Shown: positions 41,124-50,085 of the stretch, piece after piece
Numbering within the stretch: the stretch's first letter is position 1
Layout: every line of letters begins with the position of its first letter
From: CAVQZA01 sp963718355
GTDB lineage: Bacteria > Actinomycetota > Thermoleophilia > Gaiellales > Gaiellaceae
DNA length: 64,000 nt
Direction: 5' to 3'
Assembly (NCBI GenBank): GCA_963718355.1
Contig: CAVQZA010000013.1
Span: 1-64,000 of the forward strand
Program-made: the position numbers and the translations under genes
Notes under the pieces: model-generated
The model's input: only the letters and a program-made list of their open reading frames with translations
What the model was told of the DNA's origin: nothing
Database searches by the model: none

Positions 41124-42047
41124 ATGAAAGCGTCCGAGCTCGACTACGACCTGCCGCCGGAGCTGATCGCCCAGCACCCGGCCGAGCGCCGCGACGCGTC
41201 GCGCCTACTCGTCTACGAGCGCGCAACGGGCGAGATCCGCCACCGCGCGTTCGCGGACCTGCGCGAGGAGGCGGGCGATGCGCTCGTCGTCGTCAACGAC
41301 ACCCGCGTGGTGCCCGCGCGGATCCGGATCGAGAAACCGCGCGGCGAGGTGCTGCTGGTCGAGCGGCTCGACGGCGATCTCTGGGAAGGTCTCGCGCGGC
41401 CGACGCGACGGCTGCGCGCCGGGCGAACGTACGGCCCGGTCGAGCTGATCGAGCACCTGGGCGAAGGGCGCTGGCGGCTGCGGCTCACCGGCGAGCCGGC
41501 GGGCGAGACGCCGCTGCCGCCCTACATCACCGAACCGCTCGCCGACCCGGCTCGCTACCAGACCGTCTACGCGGACGAGGCGGGCTCCGCGGCTGCGCCG
41601 ACCGCCGGCCTTCACTTCACGGCCGAGCTGCTCGCCGGCCTCGACGTCGAGCGCGTGACGCTGCACGTCGGCCTCGACACGTTCCGTCCGCTCGCGGTGG
41701 ACGATCTCGCCGACCACGTGCTCCACGGCGAGCGCTACTCGGCGCCCGCCTGGCCGCGGATCGCCGCCGCGCCGCGTGTGCTCGCGGTCGGCACCACTAC
41801 TACGCGTGTACTGGAAACGCTCGCCAGGGACGCGCCGCTCGAAGGCCGCACAGACCTCTTCATCACCCCGGGCTTCGAGTTCCGCCGGGTCGACGCGCTC
41901 GTGACGAACTTCCACCTGCCGCGATCGACGCTGCTCGCGCTCGTGATGGCGTTCGCCGGCGTCGAGGAGACGCGCCGCCTCTACCGGGTCGCCGTCGACG
42001 AGCGCTACCGCTTCTACAGCTTCGGCGATGCGATGCTGATCCTGTGA
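41124..42047 (+). CDS. queA: S-adenosylmethionine:tRNA ribosyltransferase-isomerase QueA
   Basis: It adds the epoxycyclopentane of SAM to preQ1 in tRNA, the step before QueG. The 307-aa protein shows LDYDLPPELIAQHPAERRDA, LVVVNDTRVVPARI, PTAGLHFTAELL and the C-terminal FHLPRSTLLALVMAFAG, all family hallmarks. It is slightly shorter than E. coli QueA (356 aa), mainly through a reduced central domain. It overlaps tgt by GTGA, giving the classical queA-tgt-yajC-sec order. Confidence 0.95.
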   Translation: MKASELDYDLPPELIAQHPAERRDASRLLVYERATGEIRHRAFADLREEAGDALVVVNDTRVVPARIRIEKPRGEVLLVERLDGDLWEGLARPTRRLRAGRTYGPVELIEHLGEGRWRLRLTGEPAGETPLPPYITEPLADPARYQTVYADEAGSAAAPTAGLHFTAELLAGLDVERVTLHVGLDTFRPLAVDDLADHVLHGERYSAPAWPRIAAAPRVLAVGTTTTRVLETLARDAPLEGRTDLFITPGFEFRRVDALVTNFHLPRSTLLALVMAFAGVEETRRLYRVAVDERYRFYSFGDAMLIL

Positions 42048-43168
42048 GCGACTGCTTCACCGTCACCGCGACCGACGGCCCGGCGCGCGCCGGCGTCCTG
42101 CGCACCGCGCACGGCGAGGTGCGAACGCCCGCGTTCATGCCCGTGGGCACGAAGGCCACGGTGAAGACGCTCGATCCCGACGAGGTGCGCGCGGTCGGCG
42201 CGGAGATCCTGCTCGGCAACACCTACCACCTGCACTTCCGCCCCGGCGAGGACCTGATCGCGGAGCTCGGCGGCCTGCACCGCTTCATGGGCTGGGACGG
42301 CCCGATCCTCACCGACTCGGGCGGCTTCCAGGTCTTCTCGCTGCGCGACACGCTGCTCGCGGCCGACGACGACGGCGTCACCTTCCGCTCCGTCTACGAC
42401 GGCGCCGCCGAGCGCTTCACGCCCGAGCTCGCCGCGGCGATTCAGCGCACGCTCGGCTCGGACATCGCGATGTGCCTCGACATCTGCCCGCCCGCCGGCG
42501 TGACGCGCGCAGAGCTCGAGGACGCGGTGCGCCGCACCACGCTGTGGGCGGAGCGCCAGCGCGACGAGCCGCGCGCCGAAGGCCAGCTCCGCTTCGGGAT
42601 CACGCAGGGCGCCGCGGACCCGGACCTGCGCCGCCGCTCGATCGAGGAGATCGGCGCGCTGCGCTTCGACGGCGTCGCGCTCGGCGGGCTGAGCGTGGGG
42701 GAGGATCGCGAGGAGATGTTCGACGCGGTCGGCTGGGCCGCGCCGCTGCTCCCCGCCGACGGCCCGCGCTACTTCATGGGGATCGGCGACCCGGAGGGGA
42801 TCCTGCGCGTGATCGCCGCTGGAATCGACATGTTCGACTGTGTCCTGCCGACGCGCACCGCGCGCACCGGCTCGGCGCTCACGTGGGAGGGGCGCCTGAA
42901 CCTCCGCAACCAGCGCTTCGCCCGCGATCCGCGCCCGCTCGACGCCAGCTGCGGCTGCGCCGCGTGCACGCGCTTCTCCCGCGCGTACATCCGCCACCTC
43001 GTCAATCAGCAGGAGCTGCTCGGCCTCCGGCTCCTGAGCGTGCATAATCTCCGCTTCCTACTGGATCTCACCGCGGGGGCGCGTGCGGCGATCGAGCAGG
43101 GCGCCCTCTCGGCGTATGTCGCCGAAGCGCTCGCGCGACTCGCCCAGGTGCCCGAGGAGGCCGTTTGA
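42044..43168 (+). CDS. tgt: Queuine tRNA-ribosyltransferase (tRNA-guanine transglycosylase)
   Basis: It exchanges G34 for preQ1 in tRNAs with GUN anticodons. The 374-aa TIM barrel has the catalytic Asp in LTDSGGFQVFSL and the second Asp in DMFDCVLPTRTART. The zinc site is CGCAACTRFSRAYIRHL. Start GTG 42044 comes from the GTGA overlap with queA. The stop overlaps yajC as TTGA. Confidence 0.96.
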   Translation: MSDCFTVTATDGPARAGVLRTAHGEVRTPAFMPVGTKATVKTLDPDEVRAVGAEILLGNTYHLHFRPGEDLIAELGGLHRFMGWDGPILTDSGGFQVFSLRDTLLAADDDGVTFRSVYDGAAERFTPELAAAIQRTLGSDIAMCLDICPPAGVTRAELEDAVRRTTLWAERQRDEPRAEGQLRFGITQGAADPDLRRRSIEEIGALRFDGVALGGLSVGEDREEMFDAVGWAAPLLPADGPRYFMGIGDPEGILRVIAAGIDMFDCVLPTRTARTGSALTWEGRLNLRNQRFARDPRPLDASCGCAACTRFSRAYIRHLVNQQELLGLRLLSVHNLRFLLDLTAGARAAIEQGALSAYVAEALARLAQVPEEAV

Positions 43169-43527
43169 GTAACCCGTTCTTCATCATTTTGATCGTCGCC
43201 ATGGGCGCGATCTGGATCCTGTTCATCCGCCCGCAGAAGCGGCGGCAGCAGCTGCAGCAGCAGATGCTCAACAAGATCGAGCCCGGGGCCGAGGTGCTCA
43301 CTGCCGCGGGTCTCTACGGCACGGTGGTCTCGGTCGACGAGGACGAGGTCAAGGTCGAGATCGCAGACGGCGTCGTGGTCAAGATCGCGCGGCGCGCGAT
43401 CGGCGCGGTGATCCCGCCGGAGGTCGAGGAGGAAGAGGGCGCAGCCGAGGAGGCGGAGCCCGAGCCCGCGGAGCCCGTCGCCGCCGAGGCGACGGATGAC
43501 GACGCAGCGCCAGAAACGCCCAGCTAA
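43165..43527 (+). CDS. yajC: Preprotein translocase subunit YajC
   Basis: The 120-aa Sec accessory protein has one N-terminal membrane helix (residues 4-21), then IRPQKRRQQLQQQMLN and the conserved beta part EPGAEVLTAAGLYGTVVSVD. The C-terminus is a long acidic Glu/Ala/Pro tail, as in other actinobacterial YajC. The start is TTG 43165, overlapping the tgt stop (TTGA). It forms a complex with SecDF, encoded 23 bp downstream. Confidence 0.93.
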   Translation: MSNPFFIILIVAMGAIWILFIRPQKRRQQLQQQMLNKIEPGAEVLTAAGLYGTVVSVDEDEVKVEIADGVVVKIARRAIGAVIPPEVEEEEGAAEEAEPEPAEPVAAEATDDDAAPETPS

Positions 43528-43550
43528 GCTTCCGGCGCTTTTCACCAGCT

Positions 43551-46253
43551 ATGAACGACCGGCGCTCCTACCTCATCCTGCTCGGCCTGATCCTCGTGGC
43601 GCTGCTCGGCGTCGCGTACATCGCCGTCCCCGGGAGCCCGGGGCACAAGAAGCCTCGCCTCGGCCTCGACCTCCAGGGCGGCCTCGAGGTCGTGCTGAAG
43701 GCGGTGCCGCCGAAGGGCAAGAAGCTCACCGCGAGTGACGTCGACCGCTCGATCGCGATCATGCGCGACCGCATCGACCGCCTCGGCGTGAGCGAGCCCG
43801 AGATCCGCAAGCAGGGCTCCGACCAGATCGTGATCGAGCTCGCCGGCGTCTCGAACCCGGCCGCCGCCGCCGCGATCATCGGCAAGACCGCGCAGCTCCA
43901 GTTCTACGACCTCGAGGCCGACCTCGTCGCGCCGTCGATCGACGCGCAGGGCTTCCCGGTTGCAACGCCGACGCTCTACGCGCTGCTTGCACGCGTGCAG
44001 TCGGACCTCGGCAAGAACCCCGAGGGCTGGTACCTCTTCAACCGCTTGCACAAGCAGGTCGTCGGCCCGGTCTCGACCAAGGCGCAGGCGCTCCGGCGCT
44101 ACAGCGGCCGGCTCCCGAAGGGCTACTCGCTGTTCGGGATCCCGACCAAGACGACGGTGATCACCTGCGGACCGCCCGCGGTCGCGTGCCCGGGCGTGAA
44201 CGTCCAGAACCCGCCGACGACGTCGTACTACCTCTTCAAGTACAACCCGCCGTTCGTCCCGGAGATGACCGGTAGCGACCTGAAGCTCTCCGGCACGCAG
44301 GCCGACTTCGACCCGACCTCGGGCGACCCGATCGTGCTGATGCAGTTCACAGGCAAGGGCGGCAAGCAGTTCCACACGATCACGCGCATCGAGGCGCAGC
44401 GCGGCCGGCTTCGTTCGAGCCTCGTCGGGCAGGACGTGCCACAGCACTTCGCGATTGTCCTCGACGGCCAGATCCAGTCGTTCCCGCAGATCGACTTCCG
44501 TGCCTACCCGGATGGGATCTCGGGGACGAGCGCGCAGATCACGGGGATCGGCTCGATCGGCGAGGCGAAGAGCATCGCGCTCGTCCTCCAGACGGGCGCC
44601 CTGCCGGTCAACTTCGTGCAGATCGAGCGCACCGACGTCTCGGCGACGCTCGGCAAGGACTCGCTGAACCAGGCGATCAAGGCGGCGCTGATCGGACTGC
44701 TGCTCGTAGCGATCTTCCTGCTCATCCTGTATCGCTTCCTCGGCTTCGTCGCGGTGATCGGCCTCGCGATCTACGTCGCCTTCCTCTACGGCGCGATCCT
44801 GCTCCTGAACGTGACGATGACGCTGCCGGGCTTCGCGGGCGTGATCCTCACGATCGGCGTCGCCGCGGACGCGAACGTGGTCGTCTTCGAACGGATCAAG
44901 GAAGAGGTGCGCGCCGGCAAGTCCGTGCGCGCCGGCATCGCGACCGGCTATGCGAAGGGCTTCCGCACGATCCTCGATGCGAACGTCGTCACCTGCATCA
45001 CGGCGCTCGTCCTGTTCGCGGTCGCCACCGCGGGCGTGAAGGGCTTCGCGCTGATGCTGCTGATCGGCACCGTCATCTCGCTGCTGACCGCGGTCTTCGC
45101 GACGCGCGCGATGCTCGGGCTGCTCGCCGGGTTCAAGTGGTTCGACAGCCCGCGCCTGATGGGCGCGCACGGCTCGCAGGGCGGGAAGTGGCTGCAGATC
45201 GACTTCATGAAGCGGCGGCGCACCTGGTACGCGATCTCCGGCTGCGTGATCCTGGTCTCGGCCGTCGCGCTCGGCGTCCGCGGGCTGAACCTCGGGATCG
45301 ACTTCAAGGGCGGCACGCAGATCACGTTCAAGACGACCCAGCCCACGTCGGTGGCGAAGGTGCGTGCGATCGCGGCCAAGGACGGCCACGCGAACGCGGT
45401 GATCCAGGGCACCGGCGGCTCGACCGGCGGCGGCTACAAGGGCTTCCAGATCCGGACGGAGGCGCTCTCCGGGCCGCAGCTGACCCAGTTCCAGACGAGT
45501 CTCGCGACCGGGGTCGGCGCGACCGCTTCGGGCGCGACGACGGTCTCGTCGAGCTTCGGCAGCCAGATCGCGCGCCTCGCGATCATCGCGGTGATCGTCT
45601 CGCTGCTCCTGATCATCCTCTACATCACGATCCGGTTCGATCTGAAGTACGCGATCCCGGTGATCCTCGCCCTTTTGCACGACATCATCATCACCGTCGG
45701 CATCTACGCACTGACCGGCTTCGAGGTGTCGACGGCCACCGTGGCCGCTGTGCTGACCGTCCTCGGTTACTCGATCTACGACACGATCATCATCTTCGAC
45801 CGGATCCGCGAGAACGCGGGCGTGATGCGCCGCTCGCCGTTCGCGGCGATCGCGAACATCTCGCTGTGGGAGACGATCCGCCGCTCGCTCGCGACGACGT
45901 TCATCACGCTGCTGCCGATCGTGTCGCTGCTGCTCTTCGGCGGCGCGACGCTGAAGGACTTCGCCTTCGCGCTGCTGATCGGCATCACCTCCGGGGCCTA
46001 CTCCTCGATCTTCATCGCCGCGCCGCTGCTGACGAGCTGGAAGGAGCGCGAGCCGGAGTACGCGCGGCTCAAGGGCGAGGAGATGCCGAAGACGGTCGCC
46101 GAGCGCGAGGTGCTCGTCGAGGAGTCCGAGGCAGCGCTGGCCGCCGGCCCGCAGCCCGAAGACGACGCACCGGTGCCCGCGAGCGGCTCCGACTCGAAGC
46201 GCGAGAAGCGGCAACAGCGACGCAAGTCCAGGCCTCATGGCCGAGCCCGCTAG
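43551..46253 (+). CDS. secDF: SecDF fusion, protein translocase proton-driven subunit
   Basis: A single 900-aa polypeptide joins SecD and SecF with about 12 membrane helices. The SecD half has LGLDLQGGLEVVLKA, the P1 periplasmic domain (about residues 40-330), and TM helices with LPGFAGVILTIGVAADANVVVFERI. The SecF half begins near residue 560 with LGIDFKGGTQITFKT and ends with TVLGYSIYDTIIIFDRIREN and a charged tail. Fusion occurs in Bacillus and some actinobacteria, whereas many actinobacteria have separate secD and secF. Its end overlaps the next gene by 17 bp. Confidence 0.95.
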   Translation: MNDRRSYLILLGLILVALLGVAYIAVPGSPGHKKPRLGLDLQGGLEVVLKAVPPKGKKLTASDVDRSIAIMRDRIDRLGVSEPEIRKQGSDQIVIELAGVSNPAAAAAIIGKTAQLQFYDLEADLVAPSIDAQGFPVATPTLYALLARVQSDLGKNPEGWYLFNRLHKQVVGPVSTKAQALRRYSGRLPKGYSLFGIPTKTTVITCGPPAVACPGVNVQNPPTTSYYLFKYNPPFVPEMTGSDLKLSGTQADFDPTSGDPIVLMQFTGKGGKQFHTITRIEAQRGRLRSSLVGQDVPQHFAIVLDGQIQSFPQIDFRAYPDGISGTSAQITGIGSIGEAKSIALVLQTGALPVNFVQIERTDVSATLGKDSLNQAIKAALIGLLLVAIFLLILYRFLGFVAVIGLAIYVAFLYGAILLLNVTMTLPGFAGVILTIGVAADANVVVFERIKEEVRAGKSVRAGIATGYAKGFRTILDANVVTCITALVLFAVATAGVKGFALMLLIGTVISLLTAVFATRAMLGLLAGFKWFDSPRLMGAHGSQGGKWLQIDFMKRRRTWYAISGCVILVSAVALGVRGLNLGIDFKGGTQITFKTTQPTSVAKVRAIAAKDGHANAVIQGTGGSTGGGYKGFQIRTEALSGPQLTQFQTSLATGVGATASGATTVSSSFGSQIARLAIIAVIVSLLLIILYITIRFDLKYAIPVILALLHDIIITVGIYALTGFEVSTATVAAVLTVLGYSIYDTIIIFDRIRENAGVMRRSPFAAIANISLWETIRRSLATTFITLLPIVSLLLFGGATLKDFAFALLIGITSGAYSSIFIAAPLLTSWKEREPEYARLKGEEMPKTVAEREVLVEESEAALAAGPQPEDDAPVPASGSDSKREKRQQRRKSRPHGRAR

Positions 46254-46563
46254 CGCGAGCCCCGAGAAGCTCTTCCTCGCTGCGCTCGGCGCGGTCGCAC
46301 TCACCGCGGAGCGGGCCGACGAGCTCGCCGACGCACTGGCCGAGAAGGGCGGCCTCCGCCGCGACGAGGCACGGGCCCTCGTCAGCGACCTCGGCAACCG
46401 CTGGCGCGGCGACGCAGTGCGCCTGGGCGAGCGCGCCGGCGACTCGCTGCAGAGCGTCTTCGCGGAGCTCGGCCTCGTCCGCCGCGACGACTACGAAGAG
46501 CTCGAGCTCCGAGTCGCCCAGCTCGAACACCGGCTGCGGCTCCTCGAGAAGCCCGGCGAGTAG
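46237..46563 (+). CDS. Small phasin-like helical protein
   Basis: The 108-aa protein is helical. EKLFLAALGAVALTAERADE and ALAEKGGLRRDEARALVSDL resemble the PHA-granule regulator/phasin-like family (polyhydroxyalkanoate synthesis regulator). It ends in a coiled coil (EELELRVAQLEHRLRLLEK). It overlaps the secDF end by 17 bp, so it may be translated from the sec transcript. A PHA role is not supported by context, since no phaC is present. Assignment is by pattern only. Confidence 0.68.
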   Translation: MAEPASASPEKLFLAALGAVALTAERADELADALAEKGGLRRDEARALVSDLGNRWRGDAVRLGERAGDSLQSVFAELGLVRRDDYEELELRVAQLEHRLRLLEKPGE

Positions 46564-46582
46564 CGCGTCAGGCGCGCGAGCG

Positions 46583-47308
46583 TCATTTCGGAACTGGCAC
46601 CAGCTTGTCCTCGGCGATCCCAGGGGTTCGTGCAAGTCCGCGTTCCGGTCGCGTTTCAGACCAGAGCGCATACCCCAGCCAGGCCAGCGCCAATCCCATC
46701 GGTATTGCCAGCTTCGGCTGAGACGCGTTGGGGAGCAGGGCGCCAGTCGGAGCCAAAGCCGTCGAGGCAGCAAGGAGTGCGCCCGCCCAACGCGGCAGGA
46801 TTCCGGCACGGAACGTCGCGATACCGAAGAGCAGGCCGCCGAGAATGTACACGGGAGCTGTAAGGGTCCAGATTGTCGGAAGGGCCCCCAGGTTGAACGT
46901 GCCGGCGGGGCCGTTGAACATTCCCATCCAAGCCTGCACAAGCGCCGGCGACGCAGTCGCCACATGCGGCAGGATGAAGGCTTCAACGAAGCTGAAGCCC
47001 ATGATGACCACAAACCAGAGGCTGAGCAGGATGTAGCCGATCAGCCCAAGCCACCCGGTCTTTACTGCCTGCCTGGCGTACAGTCCCGCGATCCCCAGTA
47101 GTCCGAAGAAGCACATGGCGCAGGCGACGATGTGAACGATCTCCCACCGGGTAGTGGTGACCGACGACGGTACGTTGGCTGGATGGAAAATCCCGACGAG
47201 CACGTAGCAAATCCCTGCCACGAGCGCTGATAAACCTGCCCAACGCATGAGGGAGGATGGAGTGATCGTCATCTTGCTCTCGTTACGTGCGGTCTCTCCG
47301 TTCGGCAT
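46583..47308 (-). CDS. Multi-pass membrane protein of unknown function
   Basis: The 241-aa protein has about 6-7 predicted membrane helices (first at about residues 20-40, last near 210-225) and a short polar C-terminus. No transport or enzyme motif is recognised. I chose ATG 47308 because GGAGAG lies about 9 nt upstream; ATG 47272 is an alternative. It lies 47 bp downstream of a DUF4386-type gene on the same strand, so the two may be co-transcribed. Confidence 0.72.
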   Translation of the reverse strand: MPNGETARNESKMTITPSSLMRWAGLSALVAGICYVLVGIFHPANVPSSVTTTRWEIVHIVACAMCFFGLLGIAGLYARQAVKTGWLGLIGYILLSLWFVVIMGFSFVEAFILPHVATASPALVQAWMGMFNGPAGTFNLGALPTIWTLTAPVYILGGLLFGIATFRAGILPRWAGALLAASTALAPTGALLPNASQPKLAIPMGLALAWLGYALWSETRPERGLARTPGIAEDKLVPVPK

Positions 47309-47355
47309 TTTTGTCTCTCTCCAATTCCTGGGCGTGCTCCCATCGACAAGTGGAC

Positions 47356-48051
47356 TCAGCTCGGGTTCCCGGCGAGGATCGGGGCGGCCCGCCTGAAGCC
47401 CCAGATGGTGCAGTAGACGCCGAGGAACAGCTCCCACGCGGCCTCCGGGATCGTGGCCAGTCCCTGCAACGAGTGCAGCGTGCTGCTCGGATGGTCACCG
47501 GCGAACAGCACGGCCGTCCCGGAGATGATGATCAGCGGCCCACCGACGAGCCCGAGCCACGTCCACGGCCGCGGCACGAGCTGCGTGCGGTACATCATGT
47601 AGCCGAGGATCAGCCCGTTCCCCCAGCCGACTACCCAACCCGGCCCGAGCAGGAACGTCCAGTCCTTGAGCGCCGCGAGCGTATACGCAACCGTTCCCTC
47701 GGCCGCGCCTGCAGTCTGCTGTTGCAGGGTGGCGATCCCGAGCATGCAGACGATGCCGACGAGGATGAACGTGCACTCGAAGATCCGCGCCGTCACGTAT
47801 CCGATCGACAGCCCCTCGAACTGCCGCCGCATGATCGGGACGATCACGACTGCGGTACCGATGTTCGCGATGATGAGCAGAAGCTCCAACAGCGCGCCCA
47901 AGTAGATCCTGTTGACGTTCCCCGAGCCCGCGACGAACGCGACTGGATGACGGAGCGCAGGCTCGTACAGCAGCGCCGCCGAGATCGACGTGACGAACGT
48001 GATGAGGTAGAGAACGCCGAAGATCCGCGCTCGCTTTTGATCGAGAGCCAT
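47356..48051 (-). CDS. DUF4386-family membrane protein
   Basis: The 231-aa protein has six or seven helices and the typical DUF4386 opening KRARIFGVLYLITFVTSISA. Later come YLGALLELLLIIANIGTAVV, a long cytosolic loop and WELFLGVYCTIWGF near the end. Members occur widely in Bacteroidetes, Firmicutes and actinobacteria without known function. Start ATG 48051. It is upstream of the other multi-pass membrane gene, suggesting a two-gene unit. Confidence 0.82.
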   Translation of the reverse strand: MALDQKRARIFGVLYLITFVTSISAALLYEPALRHPVAFVAGSGNVNRIYLGALLELLLIIANIGTAVVIVPIMRRQFEGLSIGYVTARIFECTFILVGIVCMLGIATLQQQTAGAAEGTVAYTLAALKDWTFLLGPGWVVGWGNGLILGYMMYRTQLVPRPWTWLGLVGGPLIIISGTAVLFAGDHPSSTLHSLQGLATIPEAAWELFLGVYCTIWGFRRAAPILAGNPS

Positions 48052-48156
48052 GCCTGCCCCGTCCTCCGGCGAGTCGAGCGGGTCGATTCCCGCGGTTCAA
48101 CCGGATAGATCCCCGACCCTAGACCAGCGAAACCCTCTCTTCAACCTGGGCTTCGC

Positions 48157-48508
48157 TCAGTTGCCCACCGCCGGGTCGGGCATGAACTCTCGGATCTCTT
48201 GAGCACAGCGGCAGGCGGCCGCGATCTTCGCGGCCCAGTTGAAGGCTTGCCTCCCGAGAGGCCACGTCGAGGACCGTGAACCCTCCGTTGAGCTCCTTGG
48301 TCTGCGGGTAGGTGCCGGCGGTGATCGTCCCGTCACCGGCCACCATGACGGGTTCCACGTTCTCGGCCAACCCGCCGCCGAATACCCACACGCCTGCGTC
48401 CATGGCCTCCTGCACCACCGCATGAGCAGCCTCTCCCACGGCGGGGAGCTCCTCAGCCGGGATGTGGTCCATCGCGCCGCTGGGGAACGAAATCAGGTAT
48501 CGCGTCAT
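48157..48508 (-). pseudogene. YCII-related domain protein, 1-nt frameshift
   Basis: From ATG 48508 (GGAG upstream) the protein runs YLISFPSGAMDHIPAEEL, VWVFGGGLAENVEPVM, GGFTVLDVASRE, then breaks at about 48254. In another frame it continues QAFNWAAKIAAACRCAQEIR-EFMPDPAVGN to a stop at 48157. Removing one G from the gggagg run rejoins them into a normal protein of about 116 aa. Both halves look like a family member without other damage. So this is either a recent frameshift or a base-calling error in a G-rich run. YCII proteins are small ferredoxin-like folds without a settled function. Confidence 0.78.
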
Positions 48509-48639
48509 CTTCACGACTCCTTTCTCGGCGGCCTGCTCCGGCCGCATCTCAGCCTCGCCCTACGTAGTAGAGAGTGACAAACCGCCGACGGCATGGCGCA
48601 CGCTTGTGTGGCTTCCTCGACCCTGATCGGAGCAGTCTC

Positions 48640-49347
48640 ATGTCCAGATCCATCGCTGTGTTCGGAGCCGGGCCCGGTCTCGGCCAGGCTGTCGCCCGTC
48701 GCTACGCGCGAGAGGGTTACGCCGTCACCCTGGTGGGCCGCCGCGAGGAGCCTCTTGACCGTCTGGCCAATGAGCTGACCGGTGCCGGGGCTACCGCGCA
48801 CGTCATCACAGCCGACCTCTCCGACACCGGTGCCACGCCCCGACTGGCCGAGCAGATTCGCGCCAAGGCCGGCAACCTCGACGCCCTGTACTACGCACCC
48901 ACCCCAAACACCGGGTTCGTTTCCGCAGCGAACCTAACTCCACAGCACGCCGAGAAGTTCATGCCGTTGATCTTCTACACGATGCTGGCACTCGTGCAGG
49001 AGTTCCTGCCGCACATGCTCGCGCAGGGCGACGGTGCCATCCTGACCGCGCAGGGCGGCAGCACCGTGCAGGGCCTGCCGAACATGAGCGGCCCCAGTCC
49101 TGCACAAGCCGCCCAGCGCAACTACCTGCAAGCCCTGCAGGCCGAGGTAGCCGAGAAAGGCGTCTACGTCGGCATGCTCTACATCGGTGCAGCCATCGAG
49201 AACAGTGCCTTCCACGCCGAGCTGGAGAAGGCCAAAGCTGCGGGCGGTCCGGTCTGGGAGATGCCTACCGTCGACCCCGAACAGCTCGCCAACCTGCTCT
49301 GGACCATGCACAGCACGAAGGGACAGCGGGAAGTCGTCTATCCGTAG
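48640..49347 (+). CDS. Atypical short-chain dehydrogenase/reductase-like protein
   Basis: The 235-aa Rossmann protein opens SIAVFGAGPGLGQAVARRYA (nucleotide-binding GxGxGxG-like) and has VITADLSD and LTAQGGSTVQG. The catalytic Tyr-x-x-x-Lys is not found: the expected place reads MSGPSPAQAAQRNYLQALQA. Classical hydride-transfer activity is therefore unlikely, unless the displaced Tyr takes over. It may be a binding or regulatory SDR. Start ATG 48640 has CGGAG upstream. Composition is less GC-rich than its neighbours, a hint of transfer. Confidence 0.85.
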   Translation: MSRSIAVFGAGPGLGQAVARRYAREGYAVTLVGRREEPLDRLANELTGAGATAHVITADLSDTGATPRLAEQIRAKAGNLDALYYAPTPNTGFVSAANLTPQHAEKFMPLIFYTMLALVQEFLPHMLAQGDGAILTAQGGSTVQGLPNMSGPSPAQAAQRNYLQALQAEVAEKGVYVGMLYIGAAIENSAFHAELEKAKAAGGPVWEMPTVDPEQLANLLWTMHSTKGQREVVYP

Positions 49348-49372
49348 CGGCACTTCGGCAGGCGCCTCGTCG

Positions 49373-49777
49373 CTATTCGTCACCCCACCAGTCGCGCCGG
49401 CCGTCGACGTCTTCGCGCGGATTCTCGCCGAGATTGGGCGCACCGATGACGAGGATCTCGAGGCCGTCAGGCCCGGCCTCGTAGCCTCGCCACATACCGG
49501 GCGGGACGCGCAACGCGTCCCATTCCTTGAGCTCGACGATCTCGTCGTCGAGCTTCATCCGCCCGCTCCCGCGCAGGACCACGTACACCTCCTCTTGCTT
49601 CTCGTGCGTGTGGCCGTACGGGAAGCGGTAGCCGGGCGGGACGCGCTGGTAGCTCAGGCCCGATCTTTCGAGATCGAGCGCCTTGGTGGCGGCACGGAAC
49701 TCCAGGTCTGGCGCGCCGTCGAACCTGGAGCCGATGTCCTCCAGATCGTCCTTGATGTTCCTGAGCGTGAACGGCAC
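49373..49777 (-). CDS. Cupin-domain protein
   Basis: The 134-aa single cupin has motif 1 as YGHTHEKQEEVYVVLRGSG (His-x-His and Glu metal ligands) and motif 2 with VPPGMWRGYEAGPDG, where the usual second His is replaced by Trp/Arg. It may bind a metal with an incomplete ligand set. The N-terminal LRNIKDDLEDIGSRFDGAPD is common in actinobacterial cupins of unknown role. The GTG start has a TAGGAT box 6 nt upstream (leaderless). Confidence 0.85.
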   Translation of the reverse strand: MPFTLRNIKDDLEDIGSRFDGAPDLEFRAATKALDLERSGLSYQRVPPGYRFPYGHTHEKQEEVYVVLRGSGRMKLDDEIVELKEWDALRVPPGMWRGYEAGPDGLEILVIGAPNLGENPREDVDGRRDWWGDE

Positions 49778-49783
49778 GGCGCG

Positions 49784-49789
49784 ATCCTA
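49784..49789 (-). promoter_or_regulatory. Leaderless-type -10 box (TAGGAT) of the cupin gene
   Basis: TAGGAT on the minus strand, 6 nt before the GTG at 49777. Confidence 0.5.
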
Positions 49790-49866
49790 CGGCACCGCGC
49801 GAGACGAGCCGCCGGCGACGAGCGAGCCGACAAGGCCCTGGACACAGGTGCCACGATGCGAGCAGA

Positions 49867-50085
49867 ATGGCTCGCATGCAGTCGCTTCTCGGTCTCCAGG
49901 TGCACACGGGCGTTCGGCTCGCAGAGGTGGGCTTTCTGCTGATCGCGTTCGCCGGGGCATGGCTCGCCTTCGCGCAAGTCGCGCCGCCCAAGCTGAGCAG
50001 CTCGCGGTTGGTCGTTGCGGGCGTCGCGCTCGCGATCGGCGCGGTGCTCCTCATCATCGCCACGCACTGGGGTCACTTCGGCTAG
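49867..50085 (+). CDS. Small membrane protein (two helices)
   Basis: The 72-aa protein has two hydrophobic segments (about residues 20-38 and 47-66) separated by a short polar loop (APPKLSSSR). Unknown function; no family recognised. The ATG is preceded by GCGAGCAGA, a weak ribosome-binding site. The downstream acetyltransferase frame may overlap its 3' end. Confidence 0.55.
   Translation: MARMQSLLGLQVHTGVRLAEVGFLLIAFAGAWLAFAQVAPPKLSSSRLVVAGVALAIGAVLLIIATHWGHFG

Noticed and set aside
43542..46397. Open reading frame of more than 900 codons antisense to secDF
   Set aside because: Arg/Asp/Glu-rich composition with no domain; it is the mirror of strong GC3 bias in secDF, and similar long antisense frames cover many genes here.
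46237..46563. Firm annotation as a PHA granule phasin
   Set aside because: Only the helical pattern fits; no PHA synthase or depolymerase is nearby, so kept as phasin-like.
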